From NCBI GenBank assembly GCA_010093515.1, contig MU001697.1:7178-71177 (forward strand): a stretch of DNA of 64,000 nucleotides, read 5' to 3'. The stretch is from Lineolata rhizophorae (lineage: Eukaryota > Ascomycota > Dothideomycetes > Lineolatales > Lineolataceae). The translations under genes were made by a program, and so were the position numbers. Of this stretch, positions 45,445-56,071 are shown piece after piece (the first letter of the stretch is position 1; each line of letters opens with the position of its first letter). Under the pieces are notes generated by a model. The model had not been told where the DNA came from, did not search any database, and saw nothing but the letters and a program-made list of their open reading frames with translations.

Positions 45445-46908
45445 TCAGCGCAGTACATCTTGACGTGACCGTCGGCCTTCCGACTCACTCCTTCCAACCC
45501 ATAAGCTTCCGGGATCAATCCAGCTGTGCACGCCTTCCCCGCGCATCCGCCTGTCGCGCTCAAAGTCTAGCTCGTCAATGCGGTACACCTTGTCGTCGCG
45601 CACCGTATCGTCCGGAATAGTGGCCGTCGTCGCCGTAACCGACGACGCCGAAAGCTTGCGCGGCAGGACGACGTCGTTGTAGTGCTTGGGCCCGGAGGGC
45701 TCACCGTCCGAGAACGTGCGCCAGCAACGCGGTGCGATACGCTTCCAGAAAGCGGACAGGGCCGGAATGCTGGCGGCGATAATGGCCATGTTGTTCTCGA
45801 TGCTCGACACGGTGAAGTTGTAGCCGAAATTTGTGTTGAAGTCAGGTGAGGCAAAGATTTGGTAGAAGATGATGATGCGCGAGATACTAATGCCGGTTAC
45901 ACTATAACAAAGCGCTGATCGTCAGTTCTCTCCGGGTGGTCAAAAGGGACGGCTGGGGGGGACGCCGCACATCCAACCCATGCTGAGAATCACCACTACC
46001 GCGAACTTGCGCTTGCACGGCATCTGCAGTCGCCACGTCATCTTCATCGGAATCGTGAGCAGGAGCACGTCCAGCATCGTCGACAGGCCCGCGCTAACTA
46101 GGAAGAATTGCTCCCTGTTGATACAAGTTCCACCCGTGACGCGCTGCCCGTTGATAACGCCGTTCGCATCCGCCCCCGCTGCCCGCTGCGCTCGCGCGTC
46201 TAGAATCTCCGACTCCCATGCATAGTTCACCGGCATGCACTGGAAGAGGATGGTGAAGAATGTGGCGACGCCATGGCCGATGTTGAGCGCGTTGAGCGCG
46301 TGTAGCGAGTAGCGGATGCCGCGCCGGACGTCGCCGAGGCGGTACAGAAACAGGATCGCCGAGGTGCGGACGAGCATCAGGATGGGGTTGTAGATGAGCT
46401 CGATGGCGAGGTTGTACTGCGACGCGACGCGCTGCTCTGACGGGGTGAGGTCGAAACTGAATCGTGCCACTGAGTTGGTCGAGTTGTGAGTACGCTGGTT
46501 TCGAACAGGGCGTTGCAAACGGCGATTCTAGCTTACTCTGCCATTGTATGACGGCTTGACCTATGGTGATCGTCTATCATTGTAGTAAATATCCAGGAGT
46601 CTTCGGGTTATCTCAAGACCGGATACTTACCCATGCAAGTAGTATCACGGTGTCGTCTAAAAGATAAAGGTTAGTTGCTTTCCACAATTTCGATCTCAAA
46701 ATTGTCTGGCACGCAGCCAGATATTTCAATCAGAAATATTCTTGCACCTGCGCCAAACTTAGAAGGAAAGTTAAACGAAGTACAACGTACCAAAACCGTA
46801 AGATCTATTCAGATATCTTGAAATCAATCTCAACGCGACGAAGGCGGTGCTGGCACTTGGAAAGACCAAGATCAACGTCGCAGCCGTCCTGTCCACATCT
46901 TCATTCAT
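45445..46908 (-). CDS. PTH11-like rhodopsin-domain membrane protein
   Basis: Seven-helix integral membrane protein of the fungal rhodopsin-domain (PTH11-related) superfamily, many of which act as surface sensors. The start MNEDVDRTAATLILVF (ATG 46908) lies in a first exon that joins in phase to DDTVILLAW, TITIGQAVIQWQ, then MARFSFDLTPSEQ; the last acceptor is the one that keeps phase. Helix blocks include LVRTSAILFLYRLGDVRRGIRY, LNIGHGVATFFTILFQC, REQFFLVSAGLSTMLDVLLL and KRKFAVVVILSMGWIVTGISIS. The DD after helix 2, the long Cys-containing extracellular loop (CMPVNYAW ... GGTCINREQF) and the MAIIAASIPALSAFW helix fit the family. The C-terminal ~90 residues are cytosolic and charged. No CFEM domain is seen. 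The last intron has a weak donor (GTGCGG). The ligand is unknown. Confidence 0.85.
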
Positions 46909-48731
46909 CTTCGAATACCTGTCAACTGAACGCGAGTGGTATGAACATGAACCTAGAGAAGGAGAGTGTGGGAATTTGGATCAAGATTCAGAAGTTTCCA
47001 TAAGTCCGTAGGTACAATAAGGGAAAGACATGCTGACTATACCCCACAACTCGACCATAGAGGGAAATGATGGCAGGATCCCTTAAGATGCGATGTGCAC
47101 ATTTTGCCAGCTGGGGCTTTACCCCGCGCTCGAACCCACGCCAGATCACTGCCTTTGGGGCCCGCTATCCTACCGGTCGTGCTCGGTGTGGCCGTGAGCC
47201 TTGCGCGGTCTGAGACTCGGCCAAGGATGCAGGGACCCTCCCTGGTTCTTGGACTCCATCTGGCCAGAAGACGACCGCATTTTGAACACTCGCGGCCACG
47301 CGAAGATATTCACTGATAAGCGTCGCCGAAAAACACATCTTTTTGTTGACCGCCGTCAATCATAGTGGCGCCAGATCCGGCTTCTCTCGCTAGACATTGC
47401 GATCCTCGAGAACCGTGGTCCAGAGGCAGCCAACATAGTTCCCGTGGTTGAGACGAGCTGAGGACAATCACGCCATTAAAGTTCTTCGCAAGCCGCAAGA
47501 TCCTTTTGCGCGGGGCCTACTGAAAGGTAGGAGATGTATAGAAGCAGCCAGTTAACACGCTTCTCAAACGCTCTGGCTAAATGAAGGGGAGGCGAGTGAT
47601 GGTTCGTCGTGCGTCGGACCGAGGGCGACAGGAGACCCGGAACAGCTTCGGGCCGGGCGGGATCGGCTCAACTATGTCAGATCCAGCTCGCCTCTCGAAA
47701 CGCAGAACCTCCTACAAAACGCACAACCAACCATCTGACAGTTGCTGCATGTCGAAGACGCAAGCAAAACGCTCTTGGAGGGAAACGCGCCGACTGAGTT
47801 TTCAGATTTTGCACGAGAGAACGTCCTTTTTTTTTTCTCTCCCTGTCCTCTAGCCGCACAACCGACGTTGTTGACCGGTTGACTTCACTGTTCAACCGAT
47901 CTCTGTCACGGCTCAACCGCCCACCGGGGTGTAGTTCACGTATAATTGCCGCGGTTTCATCGTCACCGTGGACGAGCCTACACACGTCCCGATCCATGCC
48001 TTATCCCGATTCGGCTATGTTGAGAGGAGGCAGCCAGAATGAAGGCCTTCATTTACCGGTCGGAGCACGGTTGTTGAGGTCCACGGATATCTGCCGGCAT
48101 GTGCTGGTCTCGTTGTCTCATGAGGGGCTCTAACGTCTTATTTTTGTTGATCTCTCGCCTCCAGGTCTTGTGGGGCGATTAATATCTCATGGCCGGGGTC
48201 GCGGAATGGCGGCCTGTGCAATGTAGTGGAGAGACCGCTCTCGCACTCGTTGGAGCAAACTCATGGGCATCGCAACTTTGCCAGATCACGCCGCGTAGCG
48301 CAAGACAATCGTATGAGTTATCATCCATTCGAGCTCCAGGATTGACTCCACGTTCGAAGATGCCGTCTATGAGACGAACTATCTTTCCGTTCGGTGAGTC
48401 GGAAATTCATTCAAATCAAATCAAACCAGTTCACGGCCTCGAACAGTAAACTACTATAGTTTTACTCAACTTGGACAAGCTCACGCAAAGCATCTTAACG
48501 CCTCGCCATCAGGATATGCTTGAGTAGCTTAAGGATTTAAATAAATTAACCTGGAAATATTTCTGCAGCTAGTGTCAAGCTCAAATCCATTTCGTCCACT
48601 TGCACACAGGAACTAGCCCAAAATGCTATTTGTGTATATTGTCGTCTAGCTCGCCCCGCTATTTTGGAAGGAGAACAGTTGCTTGCAACCCGAACGCAGA
48701 AGAGAAGTCAATTAAGTGACATGGCCCGGTA
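46909..48731. other. Intergenic, rhodopsin-domain promoter / PLA2 3' flank
   Basis: 1.8 kb without a supported gene. A T12 run with a pyrimidine tract ending CTCTAG (about 47826-47852) looks like a splice acceptor but no exons could be built around it. A tRNA B-box-like string near 47100-47130 (minus strand) does not fold as a tRNA. Confidence 0.5.
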
Positions 48732-49502
48732 TTACCAGTCGATCATGAGAATCTTCCCACAAATCGGATGATATTTGAAAGGCGTCATGTTGTCCCACAA
48801 GTTGTAGTTCGTGATGTACTTGAACATGGAGCGGAAAACGTGGACGATGCCTTGCCTGAAGGTCCTCCACCCCGCCTTCGTCGCCGCTCCCATGTCTTTC
48901 AAGTTCTGCTTTGCGCTCCGATGCTTACCGCCCCACATGCGCATCGTCATGTAGTTGGTGTTGGCCCACATGGCGCAGCGCCTGTACTTGCTCTTGCGGC
49001 GGAGATTCTTCCACGCATCCGGCCCCGTCACCGTCTCGCAAATGTCCGCCATATCCCACAGGTAGTTCTTGTCGATCATCTCGCGCGCCGCATGGTCCTC
49101 TTCGAAGCGGCCCAGGGCCCGCAGCGTCCGGTAGCCGAACTCGTGCCGGTTGCACGCCGGCTTGAAGTCGAAGCTCTCGGGCCTGTCGGGCCCGTACCGG
49201 CAGCCCTTCGACGTCCAGATGAAAGGCAGCTCGCCCATGCCCTTGGCCCCGTGCTGCGACTCCCGCCGGATCGTCTCGAAGTGCACCGCCGGCGTCCGGA
49301 AGAGCAGCTCGTTGAAGTCGTGCCAGTACGCCAAGTAGTTTTCGCCGTCCTCGTAGCCAGGAGGCATCGTCTCGTTGCCCCAGGGCGTGATTACGGCCCG
49401 TTCTTTCTGGAACGGACACTCCTCGGGCATTCTGTAGTTTTTGTGCTTGGCAGCCGCGGAGCAGCACAAGGCTAGAAAAGTGACAAAGTAGGGGAAGCGC
49501 AT
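48732..49502 (-). CDS. Secreted fungal phospholipase A2 (group XIV-like)
   Basis: Single exon, 256 residues. MRFPYFVTFLALCCSAAA is a signal peptide, so the protein is probably secreted. The central region carries the prokaryotic/fungal PLA2 signature GCRYGPDRP ... FDFKPACNRHEFGYRTLRAL ... MIDKNYLWDMADIC (residues 100-155). In characterised members the motif is Arg-His-Asp-Phe-Gly-Tyr-Arg-Asn. Here the Asp after catalytic His120 is Glu121 and the Asn is Thr126, while the second Asp (D150) is kept. Extra sequence flanks the domain: about 80 residues before and 95 after, longer than the minimal ~120-residue enzyme. Expected role if active: Ca-dependent hydrolysis of phospholipid sn-2 esters outside the cell. 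The substitution leaves activity open. Confidence 0.75.
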   Translation of the reverse strand: MRFPYFVTFLALCCSAAAKHKNYRMPEECPFQKERAVITPWGNETMPPGYEDGENYLAYWHDFNELLFRTPAVHFETIRRESQHGAKGMGELPFIWTSKGCRYGPDRPESFDFKPACNRHEFGYRTLRALGRFEEDHAAREMIDKNYLWDMADICETVTGPDAWKNLRRKSKYRRCAMWANTNYMTMRMWGGKHRSAKQNLKDMGAATKAGWRTFRQGIVHVFRSMFKYITNYNLWDNMTPFKYHPICGKILMIDW

Positions 49503-50816
49503 TGTGAAAGTGAGTCTTGCTTCTGAGTTTGGAAGACTATTTGATAGAACGTTGATGAGGACGTTGCAATAAAATGCCTTCGATGCACTAGTGAAAATTA
49601 AGACTCCAAATGTGTGTTCGGATTCTACGACTTTATATGACCAAAATCTATGAATTCAATGGCTCCTCTTGGGCATGGGAGTTCTATGATGCCATGGTAA
49701 GAGGTGAAAATTTTACTTGGTCCCACCCAATCAGCGTGCCTTACAATGTGCAACTTTGGTATCTGAGAAACTCTGTATAGGGAGCAGATAAAAATATAAG
49801 TGCATTGGAAGCGTCGTTCATCCCACAATTGTCATCTCGGGGTGGTGTACGTAGATTATCGTTTTGCACTATCCAAAACGGCCTTGCTTTCCGTTGAGCA
49901 TGGTCTGACCAACCCGGCCCGTGCCTGTTGTCCATAACTGTACGAGAGCGAAAAGCGCTGGCTAGTGTGATGCCTCGACGCGCGCGCTTCCGAGCACTGT
50001 CTCAATAGAGACATCTACTTTGTTTTAGTACGGTTGGGCTCACATTGGTGGCCGTACACTCTCATTGTGGTGACTGACATCCTTAATAAGTTCTGTTGTC
50101 GGCCTAAATTTAAGATAATGATCGTCTTAGTCAATTGTATGGGCGAGACAGCTCGAATCCGTTCGGGCACAAAGTCCGTAGCAGTTTGCTAGCGGATAGA
50201 GTAGGGTATCACTGTGGTATCTCGTCCAAGTATCCGGTGGTAGGTCCTGTAGTTCGAGACGCTCCGCTAAGTTGAATTGGGCCCCTATCAAACCCGAACG
50301 TATCGGGCGCTGGTGGTAACAGTTTTCAGGGGTTAGTGCGTATTTCCACGAAGCAGGAGCAGAATAGGTGATGATTAGAAGTATGAAATCAACGTATCAA
50401 CATCTAAGTTTCAGATATGCTTGAGTTGGTGCTGTTAACTATTTAATTTAAAGTAGGTAAATTAGAGCTATCCTCACATGGTGAATGCTTGAGAAATTCC
50501 GAAAAACAAGAGCATGCTTCGAAGTTGCTTCCTCCCAAGAAAAGCATACATGAACACATGCCACAAGCATGACTGTCATAACAAAAAACTCTACGGCGAT
50601 ACAGTGAAGCAAACATAGATGGTAAAACGAACCGATAAACTTACAAACTACGCTAAGTGCTCAAATCCCGTCTCTTCATTTATTCTTAGTTGCGAAACAA
50701 AATGAACTAAAAAAGGGGACTCCTCCAAAAACACCTCGACTTCCCAAAGCACCAATAACATTGATGAGGATATACAGTGTCTGCAACGGTATACTTGCAA
50801 AGGAACAAAGCACATG
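49503..50816. other. Intergenic, PLA2 promoter / LtrA-like 3' flank
   Basis: 1.3 kb, AT-rich, particularly 50320-50720. No gene, tRNA or repeat recognised. Confidence 0.5.
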
Positions 50817-53056
50817 TTAATAACCGCCGTAGCCGTATTGGCCAGTACCATGGCTTCCCGGCGGATACGACTCTGGTGGACTCGTCACAGTGTGCATAGA
50901 ACCCGTACGTGGGCTAGGCGCTACGGAAGGACCCATGGGAGGAGGTGTGGGCGTGGCGTGGCCGAATGGCTGCGGAATTAGTGGGTAGGAAGCGTCGGAA
51001 AATTCGCGCGGGCGGCTGATTGGGCGTTCCTGAATGCCGACGCCAGCCTTGTGGTCATAGGAGTAGTGTTGCTGGCCGCCAAAGCTACCGCTATGGCTTA
51101 CACTGTGGGTATGAGCTGCGCCATGGCCATGCTCGTCGGGGTCGTCGGTTGCGATAGGGTAGCCACGTTTCTTCAGCAAGTAGTTGCTGAGTTTCCGGCT
51201 ACCGAAGTCGCCGATGGCGATGACGGTGAACATGGCGATCGTCGCCGGAATCATCCAAGGGGAGGTGATGAAGTTTACGTGGAATTCCTCGTCGGCGATG
51301 CCGATGATGATGATGGCGATGCAGAGACCAATCACGCCAAGTCGGGTGAGGCTCGAGATCCAGTCGAATAAATCGGCCTTGTTCTTGCGAATGAGTTGAA
51401 GGAAGATAAAGTAGCAGAGGATAACGAGGGCCACCGCGCCCCAGAAGTAGAAGAAGATGACCCTCCAGCTGTTGAGCATGTAGGCGAACGGCAGGTCAGT
51501 TTGCGGTAGAATGATGCCCATGCCTTCGTAAATGGCGCTAACGAGGACGGCTAGAATTTCCAGAAGGGCCTGCGGGAGAACTTTGTTGGCAACATCCGAG
51601 GCGCTAATGTCAGTACAGATGCCCTGCATGCCTTCAATATCGGTGAGATAGGTCGAGATGGCGTTGAGGGCCCAGAGAGTCGCTGCTTTCTTGTCCAACT
51701 CCCAATAGTCAACAAGTTCAGCCAATGCGCCTGTGAGATCTGTCCCGTCAAGTTGTTGAGTTAGACAGATATCGACGAGCTCCTTGTTGATTTTCTCGGC
51801 CGCTTTGCCCAGATACCACGCTGCAGCAACTTGCTGGCAGCCTTCCACAACCCCAACGATAGCGAGGTGAAAGGGAAAATGGAGCACGGCCCAGAATTGC
51901 TGTCGAATGGTTCCGTAGTGACCATGAGGATGATTGTCAAAATAAAGCGCCCAGAGATAAACCTGCGTCATTTCTGTAAGAAAGAGTCGCGAAGACAGAC
52001 CAGATCAGCTTTAGACTTACCAATACAATAATGATGCAGATAGTTAGCCCGACTCCTTCACTGTAGAGGCCTTCTTTGCCCATAAGCCTGGTGACGGTCT
52101 TGGTCACACCAATCGCACCCTCGCCAATGACGATCAATGTCAGAAGACCCATGCGTTCGACAAGGTGAGTCTTCTTGAAGCTGAGAATGCGCCAGTAGAC
52201 CGAGATTCCGATTGTCGTCGCTGTCTCGAACGCAAGTAGAATATACCAAAGGGCAAAGAGCCCTCCGTTTGGAGTGCCCTCATCCTTCTCGAACGCGGCA
52301 GTCACCCCGATGAATACTATACCGACAGCAAGAAACGCGGCAGCGTTGAGTGCAAGAGGGACGTAAAGCCTCGAGAACTTCGCGGTAATGGCATAAATAA
52401 GAACGACAAAATATTGTATCGCTAGTACTATCCTGCTCAGGAAGATCACGTAGCAGAGGATTCGGAAATTCTGTTAGGTGGATTAGGCCTAATGTGATGT
52501 ACGAGGCCCGGACCGACAGTGACTGACCTTGATGGATGCTTTTTCTGTCCCAGGCGCGAATTTAGACCCAACCAGGGCGAAGCCAACGAATACAACGAAT
52601 TCTGTATCTATTAGTTATATTCAAATCACAGCAGGGATAAGTTCAAGTACTAACGCAACAGCTTGCAAACTCGTTCGTAGACCGAGTCTCGCGCGAAGCG
52701 GACGTCGTGCAGCGTAATTTGGAACCAAGTGGCCCAGAGGAAAACAAAAAATCCTATATAGGCCAAAAGGGACTCGTGATCCGTGATGCCGTGATAAGCG
52801 GTGAAAGTAGCTAGGTTAGCAACGAAGAAGAGGTCGAAGAAAAGTTCAACGGTGTTGGCTTCATGGCGCTGGCTGAAGACTTGCGTCTCGAGATCGGCAC
52901 CCTTCAGTGGTGATTCCAGGAATGGGAGAATCTTGTGCTTCCGCCGCTTCGACCGCTCCGGATCTCTATTAATAAAATCAGTATGTGTTCTCGATGGGCT
53001 GCTTACTTTGTATGTTGGGGCTCATACTTGCTCTTCAAGTGGGGAAGCAGACCCAT
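50817..53056 (-). CDS. LtrA-family (low temperature requirement A) membrane protein
   Basis: Multi-pass membrane protein of the LtrA family, named after a Listeria cold-growth gene; biochemical role unknown. The start MGLLPHLKSKYEPQHTK (ATG 53056) joins across a short intron to DPERSKRRKHKILPFLESP, then the family motif EANTVELFFDLFFVANLATF. Further exons join in phase: KLLQ to FVVFVGFALVG, ASIK to NFRILCYVIFLSRIVLAIQYF, and CIIIVL to VYLWALYFDN (acceptor GACGCAG). ERMGLLTLIVIGEGAIG, the conserved central LtrA block, is intact. About 10-12 membrane helices are visible. The cytosolic tail (about 110 residues) is disordered, with His-rich HGHGAAHTHSVSHSG and a Pro/Gly-rich end YGYGGY. Four introns are supported. 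Confidence 0.9.
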
Positions 53057-54314
53057 TTGAACTTAAACTTCCGTCGCAATCGTCAAAAAGAAAAGTTCGC
53101 GGAAAGGAAGGAAATGCGGTCTGTAGGACAAAATTGTAGAAAGAAGCTACCTGTGGGCTAAGAACTACTTATATATAAAAAAAGAAAAAAACACGTTTGA
53201 TGCCCTTCTCAAGGCGCCAGCCCCGTTTTCCACACGGCTCTTGTTGGTGAGAGCTAAAGCCTGTAGGCTCTCAGCCATTGAGGCTGGGGGCCGGGCAAGC
53301 GGCGACCTTACTCACCTGAGGAAGCAGTTCCCCAGCTGAAGTGGAGGAACACTGCAGCCAGTTAGCGGTGGCTGATGGCGCCAAACTAAGTGAAAGGGGG
53401 CTTCGCCGGGTTGCCCACAAACGTTTGGGCTACCCTGGGAGCCTGCCGTCTTGGCTGGCCTTGCGGCAACGGGAGACGGTTAGACCCCTGACCCGACGGC
53501 CTATTTCTGGAGATGATCCCAGCGTGGAGTAAAGTGATTGGCTGGCCTTGAGTGAAGCGCATCACGCTTTACCATATCCGCGTAAGTTCGCTACCCAAAG
53601 AGGCACTTCGAGCCGTACATCGGGCCTCCACAGTAAGCAGCAGAACACAAGCATTTCACCAAGCTTTGTCTACCTTCGAGATCGGTGCCGTGCGCCGCAA
53701 ATTCCAATGATTGCGTTAGAAACACGTAGGATTATGCCGCGCAATATGAAACACAGCAATATGTGCCTTTAGTTGCTGCAGGAGGCACCCTCTATCGTGA
53801 ACTAAAGGATGGTAGCCGGAGGAACTTTTGGAATTTCTTACGGAGTACATACATATTGGACCGTCAATCCCCGGGAATCATGCCATTATTCTTGGCATCA
53901 TCAAACTAGTGGCGCTAGGAGTACATGAGCACGGAACACTGGCGTCGCCCTGCCGATCGACGCACGGATGTGGTTTAGCAGTGCCAAACGTTGGACAGGG
54001 AGAGGCTTCCGTACCAAGGATAAAAGAGTAGGAATTTCCAAGAGCAATTTTTCGATTAGTATCACAACAATCGAAGGTCGACCAAACAACAAAGTCATTA
54101 CTGAATGCCACTGTAGAAATTTTGAACAGCCCACTCATTCGGAGCTGATTAGGAGCGGAGTGGGAGTAGTAATGAGAACAGGCCACGGTGCGCCGAAGGC
54201 TTAACTATGTCCCGTCCTTACGCGGGACGCAACGGCCGGACATAAGTGTCATACAACGCAAGGCTCCCCGCGAAATCTAAGACCCGGTCAATGTGCCGAC
54301 GATCAGCGCGCTTG
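53057..54314. other. Intergenic, LtrA-like promoter to transposon
   Basis: 1.26 kb from the LtrA-like start to the left TA target site of the transposon. It contains a short inverted stretch near 53247-53275 (GAGAGC ... GCTCTC). No gene is supported. Confidence 0.5.
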
Positions 54315-54316
54315 TA

Positions 54317-54364
54317 CAGGGGGGTGCAAGTGCGGGCTGACGCCCCCCCTTTGCTGATAAGGCC
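54317..54364 (+). repeat. Left terminal inverted repeat of the Tc1/mariner element
   Basis: 48 bp beginning CAGGGGGGTGCAAGTGCGGG and ending GATAAGGCC. It matches the reverse complement of 56022-56069 at all but one position (CAAG here, CAGG there). Confidence 0.95.
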
Positions 54365-55130
54365 TGCCTCGGTTAAAAACCCCTAAATCAACGCTGTTTT
54401 GCCCTTACATATATACCTCATGGCAGGTAAACACAAAAATCGCAAATCTTTTGCAAGCCCCTCTCGTCATTGGGGTTGATATCTTTCAGAAAAAGAACGT
54501 ATTTAGATTCTTACTCTTTATAATTCTATAAGATAGAACCAGTCTACGATTGCAAGAGAACTTTATATTACAAGAACAATAGTCCGTAGCTATATCCTTT
54601 TAGGTATTTCTACTCCAAAGAAACCTCCTAGTCGCCGCCCTCTCCTTATAACACAAAAGCGTCGCCATTTTATCGCAAAGGCAATATCTAATGCCTTCTA
54701 CTACCGCCTTTCCCTCCCTAAAGTTGCAAAAGAATGCGGAATTTCTGCTTACGCGTGTAGCCTTAAAAAGGCATTTAAAAAGGAATGCTACTTTCGTGGG
54801 GTTACAGCTAAAAAAGCTCTTCTTACAGAAGAGTATAAGAAGGCTAGACTTGCTTGGGCAAAACTTTATAAGCATTGAGACTTTAATATATAGAAAAGGG
54901 TCAATTGGTCAAACGAATGCTCTATTGCTGCAGGAGGATTTAGACAAGTTATAATTACTCGTTTAGCAGAAGAGAAGTTTTTAGAAGATTATCTTGTTCT
55001 AAAGTTCAGAGGTTATTCTACAGTTATAATCCATAGTAATATTTCTAGTTTACAAAAAGGGTCCCTTACTATCTTTAAAAAGGAATAGAGTAATATCTCT
55101 AGAGAAGTTTATAGACAGAAGGTTCTTCCT

Positions 55131-55386
55131 TGTCACGGTCTGGAAGACAAGCTGAAATTCCCGTAGGAAAACCTTGAATTCGAGCTAAGAGACAAGAGCT
55201 TACACAAAGAAGAAAAAGAAAAGAGAAGGAAAGGAAGAATAGTGGGCCGGACGGGCCTTATATACATGGGCCAGGAAAGTTCCCGGCAGCAGTAACACGC
55301 ATAGATCACGTTACTTGCGGTAACACTTAGAGTAACAACTGGAAAGTTCTAGGTGAATGTAGATTGGTGAATAGGGGCTCGTGACA
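55131..55386. mobile_element. Solo LTR of an LTR retrotransposon (first)
   Basis: 256 bp beginning TGTCACG and ending CGTGACA, flanked on both sides by the 5-bp duplication TTCCT (55126-55130 and 55387-55391). This is the signature of an LTR-retrotransposon insertion reduced to one LTR by recombination. It lies inside the Tc1/mariner element and is therefore younger than it. Copia or gypsy cannot be decided without an internal region. Confidence 0.88.
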
Positions 55387-55512
55387 TTCCTTCTATCTAC
55401 AAATTTCTCAAGGAAATGGAGTAAGATCTAAGAGTTGGACCTATACGATCAATTTTTATAGAGGATAATGCTTCTGTATATTCTATAAAAGCGACTTAAG
55501 AACTTCACTAGC

Positions 55513-55747
55513 TGTCACGGAGTGACACTGCGCACCCACCATACTGTTGTGTGCGTAACTGGTTGACATGGCGACAGCCGCCTAGGCGACTGTCGCCCAC
55601 CTTTTCTTCGCACGCACGCCGACTTGTAGATAGTTCTTCACGCAACGTCTTGTTAATTGAGCACCCTTTCATCGCGAATCAGTCTAGTTAGCGCGGCTGA
55701 GCGCTCTTCATCAGCGACTTACGACCGCTTCTACCGCTTTCGTGACA
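55513..55747. mobile_element. Solo LTR of an LTR retrotransposon (second, different family)
   Basis: 235 bp beginning TGTCACGGAGTGACAC and ending CGTGACA, flanked by the 5-bp duplication CTAGC (55508-55512 and 55748-55752). Beyond the terminal seven to eight bases it does not resemble the first solo LTR, so it belongs to another family. Fossil remnant with no internal region. Confidence 0.88.
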
Positions 55748-56021
55748 CTAGCAGTATTTTATTAGGAGGATAACTTAGCCAGCAAATTCTCCAGATTTAA
55801 ATCCTATTAAAAATATCTAGAGATTACTAAAATATAGAATAGGAAAGAGATTTCCTAAGACTACTATAGAGGTAAGGCAATTTGCTAAAGAAGAGTAGGA
55901 AAAACTAGAGCTAGTAGGCTTCCAAAAGTATATAAAGAGCATGCCAAAGCGTTGTAAAGCAGTAATTAGAGCGGAAGGAGGTTATACTTCATGGTAGATA
56001 TATATATAGAATGTTGGTGTG

Positions 56022-56069
56022 GGCCTTATCAGCAAAGGGGGGGCGTCAGCCCGCACCTGCACCCCCCTG
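56022..56069 (-). repeat. Right terminal inverted repeat of the Tc1/mariner element
   Basis: 48 bp, the reverse complement of the left repeat with one mismatch, followed by the TA duplication at 56070-56071. Confidence 0.95.
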
Positions 56070-56071
56070 TA

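Larger units (their letters stand above)
54317..56069 (+). mobile_element. Tc1/mariner DNA transposon, RIP-decayed, with nested insertions
   Basis: 1753 bp bounded by 48-bp terminal inverted repeats and flanked by TA dinucleotides (54315-54316, 56070-56071), the target duplication of Tc1/mariner elements. Removing two later insertions with their 5-bp duplications leaves about 1.25 kb, a normal size for the superfamily. Plus-strand pieces of a Tc1-type transposase can be read: a helix-turn-helix region (LPKVAKECGISAYACSLKKA), KKARLAWAKLYKH, a WSNECS block at the first catalytic acid, an EDNASVYS block at the second, and a decayed Asn-Pro-Ile-Glu-Asn region at the third. There are several in-frame TAG stops, and many catalytic-region changes are C-to-T or G-to-A. 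The interior is strongly AT-rich, as RIP leaves it. Not autonomous. Confidence 0.9.

Noticed and set aside
47095-47180. tRNA gene or tRNA-derived SINE on the minus strand
   Set aside because: There is a GGGTTCGAGC B-box-like string, but the T stem does not pair and no matching acceptor stem or A box is found.
45445-53056. Secondary-metabolite or effector gene cluster
   Set aside because: No backbone synthase, tailoring enzymes or cluster-type transcription factor; the adjacency is noted only as accessory in character.
53230-53580. Additional repeat element left of the transposon
   Set aside because: Only a short imperfect inverted stretch is visible; no target duplication, terminal repeats or coding remnant.
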